A stretch of 64,000 bases of DNA from Scleroderma bovista. Lineage: Eukaryota; Basidiomycota; Agaricomycetes; Boletales; Sclerodermataceae. Position numbers and translations under genes: made by a program. The notes under the pieces were generated by a model. It did no database searches and was not told where the DNA came from. It saw nothing but the letters and a program-made list of their open reading frames with translations. Location of the stretch: NCBI GenBank assembly GCA_037178675.1, contig JAYMGJ010000741.1, positions 1-64,000 of the forward strand, in the 5' to 3' direction. Shown here piece after piece: positions 33,201 through 42,217 of the stretch (its first letter is position 1; the number at the start of each line of letters is the position of its first letter).

Positions 33201-34092
33201 CACCATCTCAAGTATTTTGTCTGCTCGTTTATCGGAAGATGGAAAAGACCTTGAGGGCATCTTGCCAATCTGACAGTCAGGACAGAGTGGTGTCGTCGTT
33301 GGTATGTCCAATTTCTCAATACCATTGGTAGCGCAAGTAGCATGCCACATAGTTTGAGGGTTAGGATGACCTAGATGACTATGCCATAGATCATAGTTGT
33401 TGAATTTGTTTGTTACAGTTGCACATTGCACTGTTGAAATGGATTTTATGTCCAAATCCACAAGAAGTCCAAGAGCTCCAGTCTGATGTATCGGTTTCCC
33501 ATAAAACCAATGGAGATTGTTTCTTGGAATTAACCTAGTCCCTTCCAAGAAGACTTCATTTCGTGAATCAAAGACACGAGTTATCTTCGCGTCGGCATAT
33601 AGTTTCATTTTGAGTTTCGTGGTTAGCCACTGAAGCGAACAAATATGCCTATCTCCAGATGGAGAATAGTAGACATGTCGAAGATAGATTTGTTTTTGTA
33701 CATTGCCGACTTTAGCTTTGAAGGCAACTGTACCTATGCCTAAAAACTGAATTATTTCAGCACCAGCAGTACCCACATTTATAGGCTTTGGAAGTTCCTT
33801 GTATGTTAGGAAATCATCCAAATATGGAGTGGAATGATCGGTTGCACCGGAATCCATCAACCATAGACCTGTTAAATGTTTATGCTTGGGGCAATGAGAT
33901 TCAGTTTTTTGTCCTGAGTGGGGAGATGTTAAGCAGAGACACCTTTCGTCACTCTCCTTAGAGGTGCACAAGGTATAACAGTCAAAGCTTTCATTGTTAT
34001 ATTGGTCACAAACAAAACCGTCATCACGATACTTTATGGTCCCATCATCGAGAGTCCATGGTCTCATAGCTAGTCTACGCGCATATTCCTCG
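30262..34092 (-). pseudogene. C1 pol: protease, integrase, copia-type reverse transcriptase, RNase H
   Basis: Reading down the minus strand: protease LWLMDSGATDHST (about 33860), GAG-pre-integrase HSHLGHPNPQTMW and CPDCQIGKMPSRSF, integrase core VHCDLVEFP, IDDYSGYG, and after a TGA GGEFMATIF and NGRTERFNRTLLEKEE; then a variable linker; reverse transcriptase [31 protein letters not shown], catalytic LFIVYVDDGLLM (about 31190); RNase H CYSDSDWAGD and LSSTEAEYMSMCD, ending at 30262. TGA codons at 33003, 32709, 32263, 31471 and 30598 (plus-strand start positions) stand where CGA or a similar codon is expected. A one-base loss in an A/T tract near 32536 shifts the frame. pol is in the +1 frame relative to gag. 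Confidence 0.93.
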
Positions 34093-35184
34093 TCATCCCT
34101 TTTTCCTTCTTGCCAGGTCATTACGCACAGAATGTAATACTGACTCTGCAGCAAGTTGGGATGGAGTAAGCATGGACCAGCCTGTCTCAGGAATATTAGA
34201 GACAGACCCAGCATCAGAATCATCGTCAGAGCCAAGCTCGACAATCTGTGCGGTTTGTTCTGCAGCGTTTTGACGCTGCTTGCCTTTACCCTTGTAAGGC
34301 TGTTTTCCTTTTCCCTTCTTTCCTCCTCCTTTCCCTTTTCCACCACCCTGATTCTTCGGCGGGAATGTAGAAGGTCCTGCGGCGGCATTAGGGGTGAACA
34401 TCTTTTTATAGTCATCACGGTGATCTGTGGTGTTGTGACATCCAGAACACTTCTTGCACCTTGGGCGAGAAGGTCCTGCCTGCGCATTTTGTTCCTTCTT
34501 AACTGTTAGCATTATAGACTTGCTGGACTTGCTGGACCATTCTTCCATTATCTTTGAAAGAACCGCATCAAAAGTAAGGCGTTGAACGCCCGCAGCAATT
34601 TGAGCGGTGTTTGGATTGACCAATAAGGTGGCCAGGAGTGTGGAAGTGAAGCCTTGCCACTCATTCGGTAAGGCACCAAGAAGAAGCATTGCTTGAGCGG
34701 AGTCAGGGAGAGTGAGGCTGTTAGAGGCCAAGTAGCCAATTGTGGACTGCATTTGATGTACAGCCGGAGTGGGATCCTGATTCCCTGGAATTATCATCCG
34801 CGTGAGACGTTTGAACTCAACAAAGATACTGGCAGCACCAGGAGTCCCATAAGAAGTGTTGAGTGCAGCCCAAACAGTATGGGGTTGGTTCTCGTTCATC
34901 AGATTCTGTCTGATGAGTGCGGATGTATAGTATGTGATCGTACCAAGGGCTTTATCCCAATTGACTTCATCAGCAGCCTGTTGCTCGGCAGTTGCACCAG
35001 CCTGTCCAGCAACGGCAGCAGGTACCTGATGATGCGCATAGCGCCAGACTCCCATGACTTGCAAGAGCGACTTCATGGTGGACTTCCATTCCAAGTAATT
35101 GGATGCACCAGTAAGAATGGGTGTGGTCTTCTTCATGTCACCAGTGTTTCCGGACATAATGATTCTGATATATTCAAAAATCAA
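34093..35184 (-). CDS. C1 gag (copia-type)
   Basis: An uninterrupted 363-codon ORF. It begins near 35184 (MIFEYIRIIMSGN); the Met at MSGNTGDMKKT is an equally likely start. The capsid region has the copia Gag pattern GASNYLEWKSTMKSLLQ, VWAALNTSYG and LLLGALPNEWQGF. It ends with a basic Gly/Lys stretch (KGKGGGKKGKGKQ) and an acidic ELGSDDDSD segment. A cysteine cluster CKKCSGCHNTTDHRDD lies where a knuckle is expected, but its last Cys appears changed to Tyr. It ends with TGA at 34093-34095, overlapping pol in another frame. It would form the particle of the element; as the rest is broken, it is probably non-functional. Confidence 0.82.
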   Translation of the reverse strand: MIFEYIRIIMSGNTGDMKKTTPILTGASNYLEWKSTMKSLLQVMGVWRYAHHQVPAAVAGQAGATAEQQAADEVNWDKALGTITYYTSALIRQNLMNENQPHTVWAALNTSYGTPGAASIFVEFKRLTRMIIPGNQDPTPAVHQMQSTIGYLASNSLTLPDSAQAMLLLGALPNEWQGFTSTLLATLLVNPNTAQIAAGVQRLTFDAVLSKIMEEWSSKSSKSIMLTVKKEQNAQAGPSRPRCKKCSGCHNTTDHRDDYKKMFTPNAAAGPSTFPPKNQGGGKGKGGGKKGKGKQPYKGKGKQRQNAAEQTAQIVELGSDDDSDAGSVSNIPETGWSMLTPSQLAAESVLHSVRNDLARRKKG

Positions 35185-35199
35185 AAAGATTTAGTAAAA

Positions 35200-35682
35200 T
35201 CAGTTCCGGTACAGCAGTAACAGAAACAGGTGGAAGAAAGATAAGATCTTCTTCTGAAGACGAAGAGATTTGGACTGTGTGTCCTCTTCTGTTGAAGATG
35301 AGGAGTCCGAGGAGTCCATAGGTATCGTAAATGTCGTATACGACCAATGCCTAGGTAAAATGTCGAAGAAAACATCCAAATCGTAATCAGGACAATACTG
35401 ATAATTGGAGACAGCCTTGTTGCCGTCCAAAGACCAATATTTGAAGGTAAGCATAGACCGTGGAAAAATTTTGTAAGGGGTAAAAAGAACAACCGGAGCC
35501 TTATTGTACAAGATGTAAGCAGAGACGGACTTAAGAAGTCCTTTGTCAGATTTCCACTGCGGCCTTCCCTTTCCAGAATAAGGAATAGGGTGCCAGTAGA
35601 GACTTGGGAAGCACCTAATCAAGGGCTCCTCCAGGAATCCAGGAATCTGATCATTCCGCATCATCGTCGAGAGCTTCATCAC
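35200..35682 (-). pseudogene. C1 extra region, third segment before gag
   Basis: A 160-codon reading between the extra ORF and gag. Inside it PQWKSDKGLLKSVSAYILYN, VLFTPYKIFPRSMLTFKYW and CPDYDLDVFFDILPRHWSY look like a real globular segment, followed by a Ser/Asp-rich stretch (MDSSDSSSSTEED). It probably continues the frame ending at 35651 after a frameshift at the ...DEALDDDAE / NDQIPGF junction. I do not recognise the family. Confidence 0.45.
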
Positions 35683-37450
35683 CTACTCGTCCAGCCTCGT
35701 GCCTTTCGAGCAGGAGTGCGATATCGTCGCATCGATCCTGGCTAGACGGCCAGTGGGGCTGGAGTCCATGGAATGAAAACACTCCATTTTGGTAGTCTGC
35801 CATATCAAGACGGATGAGAGTGGTGTGAACCACCCAGAGATCCTGACTTTCCTCGAAGAGGATACCGGGTCACTTCATGCACGCAGGTATCGAGAACTGT
35901 GCTCGCCATGGTCTCTGCTTCCAGACGTATCTGAAATTGACTTCGAGCCAATCGTGCCAGTCCCGAAGAGACGGGATAGCTCTGGAAAATCGCTGCTCAG
36001 AGTAGAGAGGATGCCGCCAACGACTGGCTGGCTGGTAGATCTCTGGGCAGGGATCGATCCAGAAGGCTGGGACGGTCGCAAGAGCAGGATCTTCATAGTG
36101 GAGTGACTGATAGTCTACTCCCATGAAGTTAGCTCGGGCGTGAGGCGTCGAATAAGCATGAAGCTTAGCAGAGGGGAGATAGTAAGATCCGTTGAAGGCC
36201 CAATGGACCCGCGGATTCTCTGGGTATACGATGGCTAGCTCCTCGCCAACCATACCTCTGACTTGGCCCTGTTCTGGTTCAGCATGCGGGTTAGCTATCA
36301 GAGGAAAAGGGGTGTCGTCGATTCGTCTCCGGTAAGCCGGAATGACTCCCTGCATCACCTGACCGCCAAATTCCTTGGAAGGGTGGCTTTCAAGGTGAGC
36401 GGCACAACCTATGCCGGGCCTAAGCTCAACATAGAATTCCTCCAATACTCCCTGCACGTACTGAGTCCATATCCCTCTGGTAGAGGGCGGACCGTTATCC
36501 TCCAGATCAGGTTGAATGTCAGCGGCGACTTCTCCTTTGGCAATCACATCTGCTCGTCATCGCCATTGCTCTTGAAGAGCTCTACGGCGATCAGCAGCGT
36601 AAGAGGGAGGTGGAGTGGGGCCTCGTCGCGGTTGTACCACTTGACGATTACCAATCCTTACAATCCTCCTTCCTTGTTCACCTCTTCCTCTTTCCTGCAT
36701 CCAAAGCTCACTTTCGCTCCTGGCCAGAGGCGCAGGAACATAAATCGGTGAGCTGCCTCAAGATGAGTTCTGCCTGGAGATTGGCCTGGGCCTGCTCCCT
36801 TGCGAATTCCTCGATTCGGAGTCTGATGTCTGTTCGAAGGTAATTGGCATCTGAAACGTTATCAATGAATATCTCTTCATCATACGGAAGAGACTCGATG
36901 ATAACAGATTGCCAATGTCTGAACAAGATGCGGAATTGGTAGGGCAATGCCCACTGAGGATCAGGAACAGTAATGTGACTATCAATGAATCTGTAAAAAC
37001 GGTCATGGCCGATGAGAGAAAGCTGTTCCTCCCTACTAAGAGGCAAAGGCCTCCTAATATGTCCCATGTTTCCACTAAGCATATCACCACCGTGGTGTTC
37101 CCTTGGTTGATACATGCAGTAATTCCGCATAGCTTCTCTCCAATAGAAGTCCACCGTTTGATGAACACTAGGAGGTGCTGTGGTATCAATGACGACGAGT
37201 TCATCATCGTCTTCAAAGGGATTGTGAATGGGAGGTAATGATAACTCCACGTTAACAATGGGAGGAGGAGCAGGGCGTGGCTGCGAGGTAACCAAGAGAC
37301 GAACTGCATAGCACACAAAAAGTGTGGCAATGTAGTTGTATCTCCAGCGTTCAAACCAAAACACAACAAAGAATATATTGTAAGAGATATCACGGCAAAA
37401 ACAAACGGTAACTCGTGAAGAACTTCAGCTACGAGCTGTCTAAGGTTCAT
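35651..37450 (-). pseudogene. C1 extra ORF upstream of gag (function unknown)
   Basis: The sequence between the primer-binding site and gag is coding-like. It starts MNLRQLVAEVLHEL at 37450 with a hydrophobic segment (FVFAVISLTIYSLLCF) and, after a probable one-base frameshift near 37357, a second (YNYIATLFVCYAVRLLV), then a Pro-rich and acidic stretch, a block PQWALPYQFRILFRHWQS, a basic region (WMQERGRGEQGRR), PSYAADRRRALQEQWR and, in the last part, TQYVQGVLEEFYVELRPG and YENPRVHWAFNGSYYLPS-like text. In-frame TGAs near 36560 and at 35870 look like CGA decay. Canonical copia elements have nothing here. Two possible membrane segments suggest a membrane-associated protein. Function unknown; assembly across frames is my inference. 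Confidence 0.5.
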
Positions 37451-37506
37451 AGCAGGAGACAGTGACGAAGACAGAACTGCTGTATGCTTCCTGGTATGGC
37501 CTTAAA

Positions 37507-37520
37507 CAGGGCTCATAACC
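37507..37520 (-). other. Primer-binding site of C1 (half-tRNA type)
   Basis: Minus-strand GGTTATGAGCCCTG adjoins the 5' LTR and matches the complement of the initiator tRNA-Met anticodon stem-loop. Confidence 0.85.
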
Positions 37521-37979
37521 TGTAGCAACAAAACTGGGGCAACAGCAACGGGGTAGCGCAAGCGTACCTTTGATAGCTAGTAGCTGGTTCTTGAAGTTGA
37601 GTTGTTTATGAAGTAGCAAGTAATGAGAGAACAGTTGAACTGTATTGAACTAAAGAACTACAGGGAATCCTACAGGGTATATATACCTGTGGTACATGGT
37701 CTGTGCGTAGATAAGTATTATTCTCACCTATTTCACCATATTCCCATATGTAGTAGGTGCAGTTTCCATAAATGTAGTTATCTGGAAACGTGCCTGTAAT
37801 GTGCATCAGCATGTGTTATACACGTGCCTTGCATGTGATAGTTCCGGCTATCTTGTGGAGCCGGTCATGTGATCTACCAGTAATCCAGTTGACACTACTT
37901 CGAATCACATGTAACTGTGATCTCTGGAAATCTCCAAGATTAGATTAAGATAAGATATAATCATACATTCTTGTTGACA
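37521..37979 (-). repeat. 5' LTR of C1
   Basis: 459 bp, ending CTTGTTGACA on the plus strand; flanked on the right by TSD ACATG (37980-37984). Confidence 0.93.
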
Positions 37980-37984
37980 ACATG

Positions 37985-38178
37985 TTTCTGAAGAACGCAA
38001 TGAAGAGTATGAAGTGGACTATATTGTAGCGTCCTGTATTTATAGACGCCAGCTCCAATACTTGGTACATTGGAAAGGGTATGAAGAACATGAGAGAACG
38101 TGGGAACCCTCGTCAAATTTGAAGAATTCTCCTCTGGTAGTTGAGCATTTTTATAAGGAAAACCCCTCTGCCTCTTGA
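37985..38178 (+). pseudogene. G1 pol C-terminus: chromodomain
   Basis: Continues the G1 frame after C1 (LVH, then VSEERNEEYEVDYIV). It shows the chromodomain core LQYLVHWKGYEEHERTWEP followed by NSPLVVEHFY and a natural stop at 38176-38178. Chromodomains of fungal gypsy integrases bind modified histones and target insertion to heterochromatin. Confidence 0.9.
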
Positions 38179-38294
38179 AAGCTTCATATGGTGCAGTCGG
38201 ACTTCAACTCACTATTTACTCGGATCCCCAAGAACCTCACCATATGCCAACCTACCTTTTGCAGTCTGGAATCCTGCACCTAAGGGGGGAGTAG

Positions 38295-38677
38295 TGTAAT
38301 GGTCTAACTTTTTATCTTATCTAATCTGTGATTAGATGACATCTTATCTTATTGTAGTGTAGTATCTTATCTAGTGCATCTTATCTGTAAGTCTGTCTGG
38401 ACCACAGCCTTGTGCTGTAGATGCTGTATCCCTTGATGTCATTAGCATAGCCTTACCACAGGATGGCAGCTGTGTTCGCTGCCTTGTACAGCATACAGCC
38501 TCATGGATAGCCTCACACAGGACACGTGTAGTATAGTATATATACCGTTGCAATCCAGCACCCAGAGGCTCTCCATTCAAGCTCTCTTTGGGTCTTTGCT
38601 CTAAGACGCTTGCATCTTTTCCTCCTCAGAGTCCCTTGTGTGGTAGTTCTTTGAGTTTTGCCCTTAGGGTTGTCTCA
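38295..38677 (+). repeat. 3' LTR of G1
   Basis: 383 bp, starting TGTAATGGTCTAAC and ending GTTGTCTCA; preceded by the purine tract AAGGGGGGAGTAG and followed by TSD GGAAC. Confidence 0.93.
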
Positions 38678-38682
38678 GGAAC

Positions 38683-39672
38683 CCATACAGCCCCTATTGT
38701 TGCAAAAATGTGATTTCTTTAATTGCTTATCTTCAAGCAGTCAGATGGCAAATATATTTGATACCCATATGGTCATGGTATAGTACCACCACCCTAGACC
38801 ATCTGACATGCACCATCCCTCTTGGTAATGGCCTGTCAGAGGAATATGTATACAGGAGAAGAACATGAATCAGCACATCAGAGGGCCCACCTTGTGCCAA
38901 GTGGCTATGATATGTTGTGGGCATATATGGCCCCTTGAAGGGGATGTAGTTTCCAAATGGATATGTCAAGTGGTTCAAAATGCGAACACTTTTTTGTTTT
39001 TACCCCTAAAATATTCTCCATTTATCCTGAGGCCCTTATACACTGACATAAGGATCCAGTTGTGCTCTTATATACTAATATGACATGCAGGATACTATGT
39101 GCACTGTATATGGCCAGGGATGAAGCCCAGGAAGGCAGGGGAAGTGCATACCAAGGGTGGAAAATATTGCCAGTGAACTATTTCCATATATGGACAGATT
39201 CTGAGTGGAGTGGCACTGCTGATGCTGATATAATCATGTTTGGACATGTGCTAATGAATACTACCACATTTCCTAATGAATACTACGCAATTTTGCTAGT
39301 CAAGATAGGGGCTATTCTTTTTTTTGTGTCACATTTAAAAATTATTTTGGCTGTAGCTCCATCAAATCATAATGAATTGCTTAGGTAAGACCATATCTGG
39401 ATTCCCCTGATTGGTGGCTATGACTTTGACCCCTATTTCCTTTTTTTTGGAAATTGTGGCTGTGCTTGCCAGTCTGGTGTAATGACCCCCCTGTGATACA
39501 GGGGTCTACTTCTAATTTAGGTCTGGCTACAGTAGGGTCTCAAATATACTACTGGTGATTAGGTTTCTTTAGGGGCTTTGTCCTCATTTGGCAGTGGTAG
39601 TTGGCCTGTTGAGCACTATCAGTCTGATGGTAATTGCCCAATACATTTGGTCAAAAACTACAGTTATGGCTG
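38683..39672 (-). repeat. Right arm of the foldback element, outer part
   Basis: Reverse complement of 22038-23030, ending at CAGTTATGGCTG (39672). Short ORFs inside mirror those of the left arm and are not genes. Confidence 0.88.
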
Positions 39673-40046
39673 TTGCTATCTCTGTGATCGTCTCATCATC
39701 TGCCAGACAAAACTGAACCCTAGCACCCAGTCCTGCAATCAACACCAGTATATAGACGGTCCCACCACCTGCAAGTGCGGCATACTTGCATCCATCTATG
39801 TGCCATTCAAGGAATGTATGTTTGGAGGGAACCCACATCCTTGACTGGAGGGGTGATACTTCTTGGTGGTAGAGCTCGGCCAGTGTGGAGTATCCTTTTT
39901 CAAAATGTTGACTGCCTTTGCATTCAGAGTACAGTAGAGCTACCAAGAATGTGTAAGAACTCACCTTTGGCAGACAGCAACGAGCTAGATTTGACTGATC
40001 ATCTGGAAGAAGTTGACAGCAACATTCTCTCCAGAGAGGCAGATGC
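39673..40046 (-). pseudogene. Unnamed spliced basidiomycete-type gene, internal exons
   Basis: On the minus strand an exon ending ...SSLLSAK (39965) is followed by a 49-nt intron (39964-39916, GTGAGT..GCAAAG) and an exon reading QHFEKGYSTLAELYHQEV, HTFLEWHIDGCKYAALAG, GGTVYILVLIAGLGARVQF and DDETITEIA to the foldback border. The next codons (NSLRQPDA) are at 22037-22007. One TGA lies in the first exon. The hydrophobic core YAALAGGGTVYILVLIAG reminds me of a large unnamed family in mushroom genomes, but I cannot name it. The 5' end is cut by the LTR at 40047-40676. Function unknown. Confidence 0.6.
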
Positions 40047-40676
40047 TGTCAAGTCTGGGTCTACTCCGCTAGGGGGTCCGGTCAAGTCCAGATGAAAGCA
40101 GACAAGAGGGGAGGTCAGAGGTTTGGGCAGAGGTTAGCCCAGGCCGGAGTTGCAACCGTTTGGATTCAATGACAAGGATGGCGAGTGTTGATCCCTTGTG
40201 TAGGTTCTAGTCAGACGGAGATGGAGATGGGGATGGACAGAGGAACAGGAGTAGTGACTTAGATGATTTCAGACTGGAGAATACAGGATAATCTACAGAG
40301 TACTTATACTAAGTGAGAACTAGGGATGAGTATATACAGTGACAAGTAAACAGCCTAAGGCAGACAAGGGACGACCAGAGTAAGGACTAGGTCAGGTCCG
40401 GTGAAAATAAAGTCAGGTCCAGGTAAAATAAACCAGGTCCAGTGAAAATGCTACAAGGTATAGGATATATCGAGTTCACGGAGAACTCACGTCAAGGCAG
40501 GGCAGACAGCAAAGTGTAGTAAGAGTGAATGGAGTATAGACCAAGGGTCATACTTAACAGAAGGTTATCTGTGTGACCATGACTGGAGTAAGTGACAAGC
40601 GACCAGAGTTGCGCTAGAGAGCTGTGATGCAACCGGAGTGACCGGATAAGACCCGGAGTTGGTCATGGTCATAACA
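40047..40676 (-). repeat. 3' LTR of gypsy element G2 (630 bp)
   Basis: On the minus strand it starts TGTTATGACCATGACC at 40676 and ends CAGACTTGACA at 40047. The adjoining plus-strand sequence GTATCCCCCTTTT (40677-40689) is the complement of a polypurine tract, which makes this the 3' LTR of a minus-strand element. Same family as 1-402. Confidence 0.88.
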
Positions 40677-40689
40677 GTATCCCCCTTTT
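40677..40689 (-). other. Polypurine tract of G2
   Basis: Minus-strand AAAAGGGGGATAC directly 5' of the 3' LTR; nearly identical to the G3 tract AGAGGGGGATAC at 59361-59372. Confidence 0.85.
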
Positions 40690-40838
40690 AGGGGCCGAAC
40701 CCATGAGGCCCCAATGCAGCTGCTGTGTGGTCACCTAAAACAATGCGGAGTCTGGAGTGGTTGTCTGAGTACGGATTTTGGATCCATAAAGATCAGATCG
40801 GTTTTGCGATTACCCCCAACTTTCTGCCTTCTAACAAC

Positions 40839-41883
40839 ATGTCTGCTCCTGCCAAATCTACAAGTCCCATTGCCCCAACCACCCACGAGTCCAAAGACTG
40901 GACAAAGGTGTCAACACCGGAGTTACAATCCGGTAGCAAAGATGAGGCATCCGTCTTCAATGCCAAGGTGAAAGAGAGGCATCGCCACAAGCAAGTCAGG
41001 AGAGAGGAGAAGCAATGATGGGAAGAAGCAGAGAGGTTAGTGCGCGAGGAGGCAGAGGTGGAGCATAAGGTGAGAGAGGAAGCAGAGCACAAGGCGCAAG
41101 AGGAGGCAGAGCACAAGGCACATGAGCATGCGGAGAAGGAGAGGGCAGACTCGCAAGCGAGGACAGAGTCGGAGCAGAGGAAGGTGGCAGAGGTGGCTGC
41201 CAAACAAAGGGTGCTGGAGGTAGCCACCAAACAAAAAGCAATGGCACAGGAGGTATTGAAGAAGAGAGCAAGGGAGGAACTGGAGGCAGGTCCGGTTAAA
41301 GACATCCAGTAGGTATTTTTTGTTGTTTCTTTTTTGTCTCTGTTCATTGACTTCCTTTGTAGATGCGTGTGTTGCGCAAAGCATCAGGCAGTGTGTGAGT
41401 GTGACCCAGAGAAGCCAAAGCAGCGGGCATGCATGAAGTGTGCCAGTCTGAAGGAGAAGTGTGAATGGCCGGAGGTGGGTGGTCCTGGTCCTGATGGTGG
41501 ACAAAGGAAAGGGCAAGGCGAAAGAGAAGGAGGTGGCAACGTCACTGTGAGGCGGTGAAAAGTGGAAGAAGAAGAAGTTGGCAAAGATTGTCAATGATGA
41601 CAACGAGGTTGTGAAGGTGGCAGGTCCGTCCAGGTCAAGGTCCGGTTTCAACACCAGGCCTTTCTTGGAGCAGATGGACCAGTTGACAGCCGTGGTGGAG
41701 GCGATGACCGGACAGATGGCCCAGATCACAGATTCCACGTGGTCCAACGACCAACTCAGCACCGGCCTCAATACATTTTTTGAGGAGTGCTGGTTTTTTA
41801 CATCAGAGTTCATCGCACCAGAGGAGGAGAGTGAGGAGGAGGTCAATCCAGAAGGGATTGACCAGGAGCTGGAGGAGCTCTAG
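40839..41883 (+). pseudogene. Antisense spliced gene in G2: coiled coil plus cysteine cluster
   Basis: It lies opposite to G2's own strand, starting 163 bp from the 3' LTR. Exon 1 (40839-41308): Ser/Pro-rich N-terminus (MSAPAKSTSPIAPTTHESKD), then a long Glu/Lys/Ala coiled coil (EEAEHKAQEEAEHKAHEHAE). A TGA at 41016 probably replaces CGA. Intron 41309-41362 (GTAGGT..TTTGTAG, 54 nt); splicing joins DIQ to CVCCAKHQAVCECD in frame. Exon 2: cysteine cluster ending RACMKCASLKEKCEWPE, resembling a fungal zinc cluster, a frameshift near 41490, a basic block (GGEKWKKKKLAK), VAGPSRSRSG and an acidic tail (EEESEEEVNPEG). The gene in G3 (59207-55407) has the same architecture. Likely a nuclear DNA- or chromatin-binding protein; its role for the element is unknown. 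Confidence 0.72.
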
Positions 41884-42071
41884 AAGGACCTGGAGGAACA
41901 AGGCAGTCCTGCACCAGAGTAGGTAGTCTGGTCCAGCACTTGTAAATAGAAATGTAAATTAGTTTTACTTTTTGTTTATAGAGAAAAGTTTTTTCTGAAA
42001 TGAGACTGAGAGTGAGTAACATTACTTGAGACAGAGTGAAACAGATAAGAGAAATGGAGGCAAGAGTAATA

Positions 42072-42217
42072 CTACATGGATGCAAGTGGTCCAGGTTTGT
42101 CTGGGTACCAGACATGATAATCTTCTAGTAGTTCCGTAGCGTTGCCTAGTTCAGTGATGAGTAGCCAAGACATTTCTTTGTCAGTTCCCTCGTAACTGGA
42201 CCAATGCACCAAGTACA
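42072..42217 (-). pseudogene. G2 pol C-terminus: chromodomain
   Basis: Reads LVHWSSYEGTDKEMSWLL, then ATELLEDYHVWYPDKPGPL and a stop TAG at 42072. It is the continuation of KLCKLLY at 43485 once the solo LTR and one GTACA are removed. It would direct integration toward chromatin marks. Confidence 0.88.

Larger units (their letters stand above)
29770..37979 (-). mobile_element. Copia element C1 (8,210 bp), TSD ACATG
   Basis: Two 459-bp LTRs (29770-30228 and 37521-37979), differing at about ten mostly C/T or G/A positions by eye, flank the interior. TSD ACATG lies at 29765-29769 and 37980-37984. On the minus strand the order is 5' LTR, half-tRNA-type primer-binding site, about 2.2 kb of extra coding-like sequence, gag, pol (protease, integrase, reverse transcriptase, RNase H), purine tract, 3' LTR. 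It is inserted in the pol of G1, so it is younger than G1; the lower LTR divergence agrees. All five in-frame stops within pol are TGA, and one frameshift lies near 32536. Confidence 0.95.
24097..38677 (+). mobile_element. Gypsy element G1 (about 6.4 kb without its nested copia), TSD GGAAC
   Basis: Two 383-bp LTRs flank gag and a chromodomain-bearing pol. TSD GGAAC lies at 24092-24096 and 38678-38682, and the empty site survives in the other foldback arm. A purine tract AAGGGGGGAG precedes the 3' LTR. The LTRs differ at roughly a dozen positions by eye. The copia element C1 sits inside pol between integrase and chromodomain; removing it plus one TSD (8,215 bp) restores the frame. pol is in the -1 frame relative to gag. 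Eight in-frame stops (two in gag, six in pol) are all TGA or TAG, each explicable by C-to-T change, so the element is dead. Confidence 0.95.
22038..39672. mobile_element. Long-armed foldback DNA element, TSD TTGCTAT, with nested insertions
   Basis: The left arm (22038-about 23290, plus) and right arm (39672-38683 plus 24096-about 23862, minus) are inverted copies ~1.25 kb long. Outer tips are CACCCGTTATTGTAG and CAGCCATAACTGTAG. The flanks are TTGCTAT at 22031-22037 and 39673-39679 (7 bp, or 8 with one mismatch). CAG-like tips and a 7-8 bp TSD suggest the hAT or P superfamily. No transposase is present. Nested inside are a solo LTR (23466-23844) and gypsy G1 (24097-38677). Without them the element is about 2.66 kb. 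The uninterrupted left arm serves as the empty-site reference for the G1 insertion. Confidence 0.88.
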
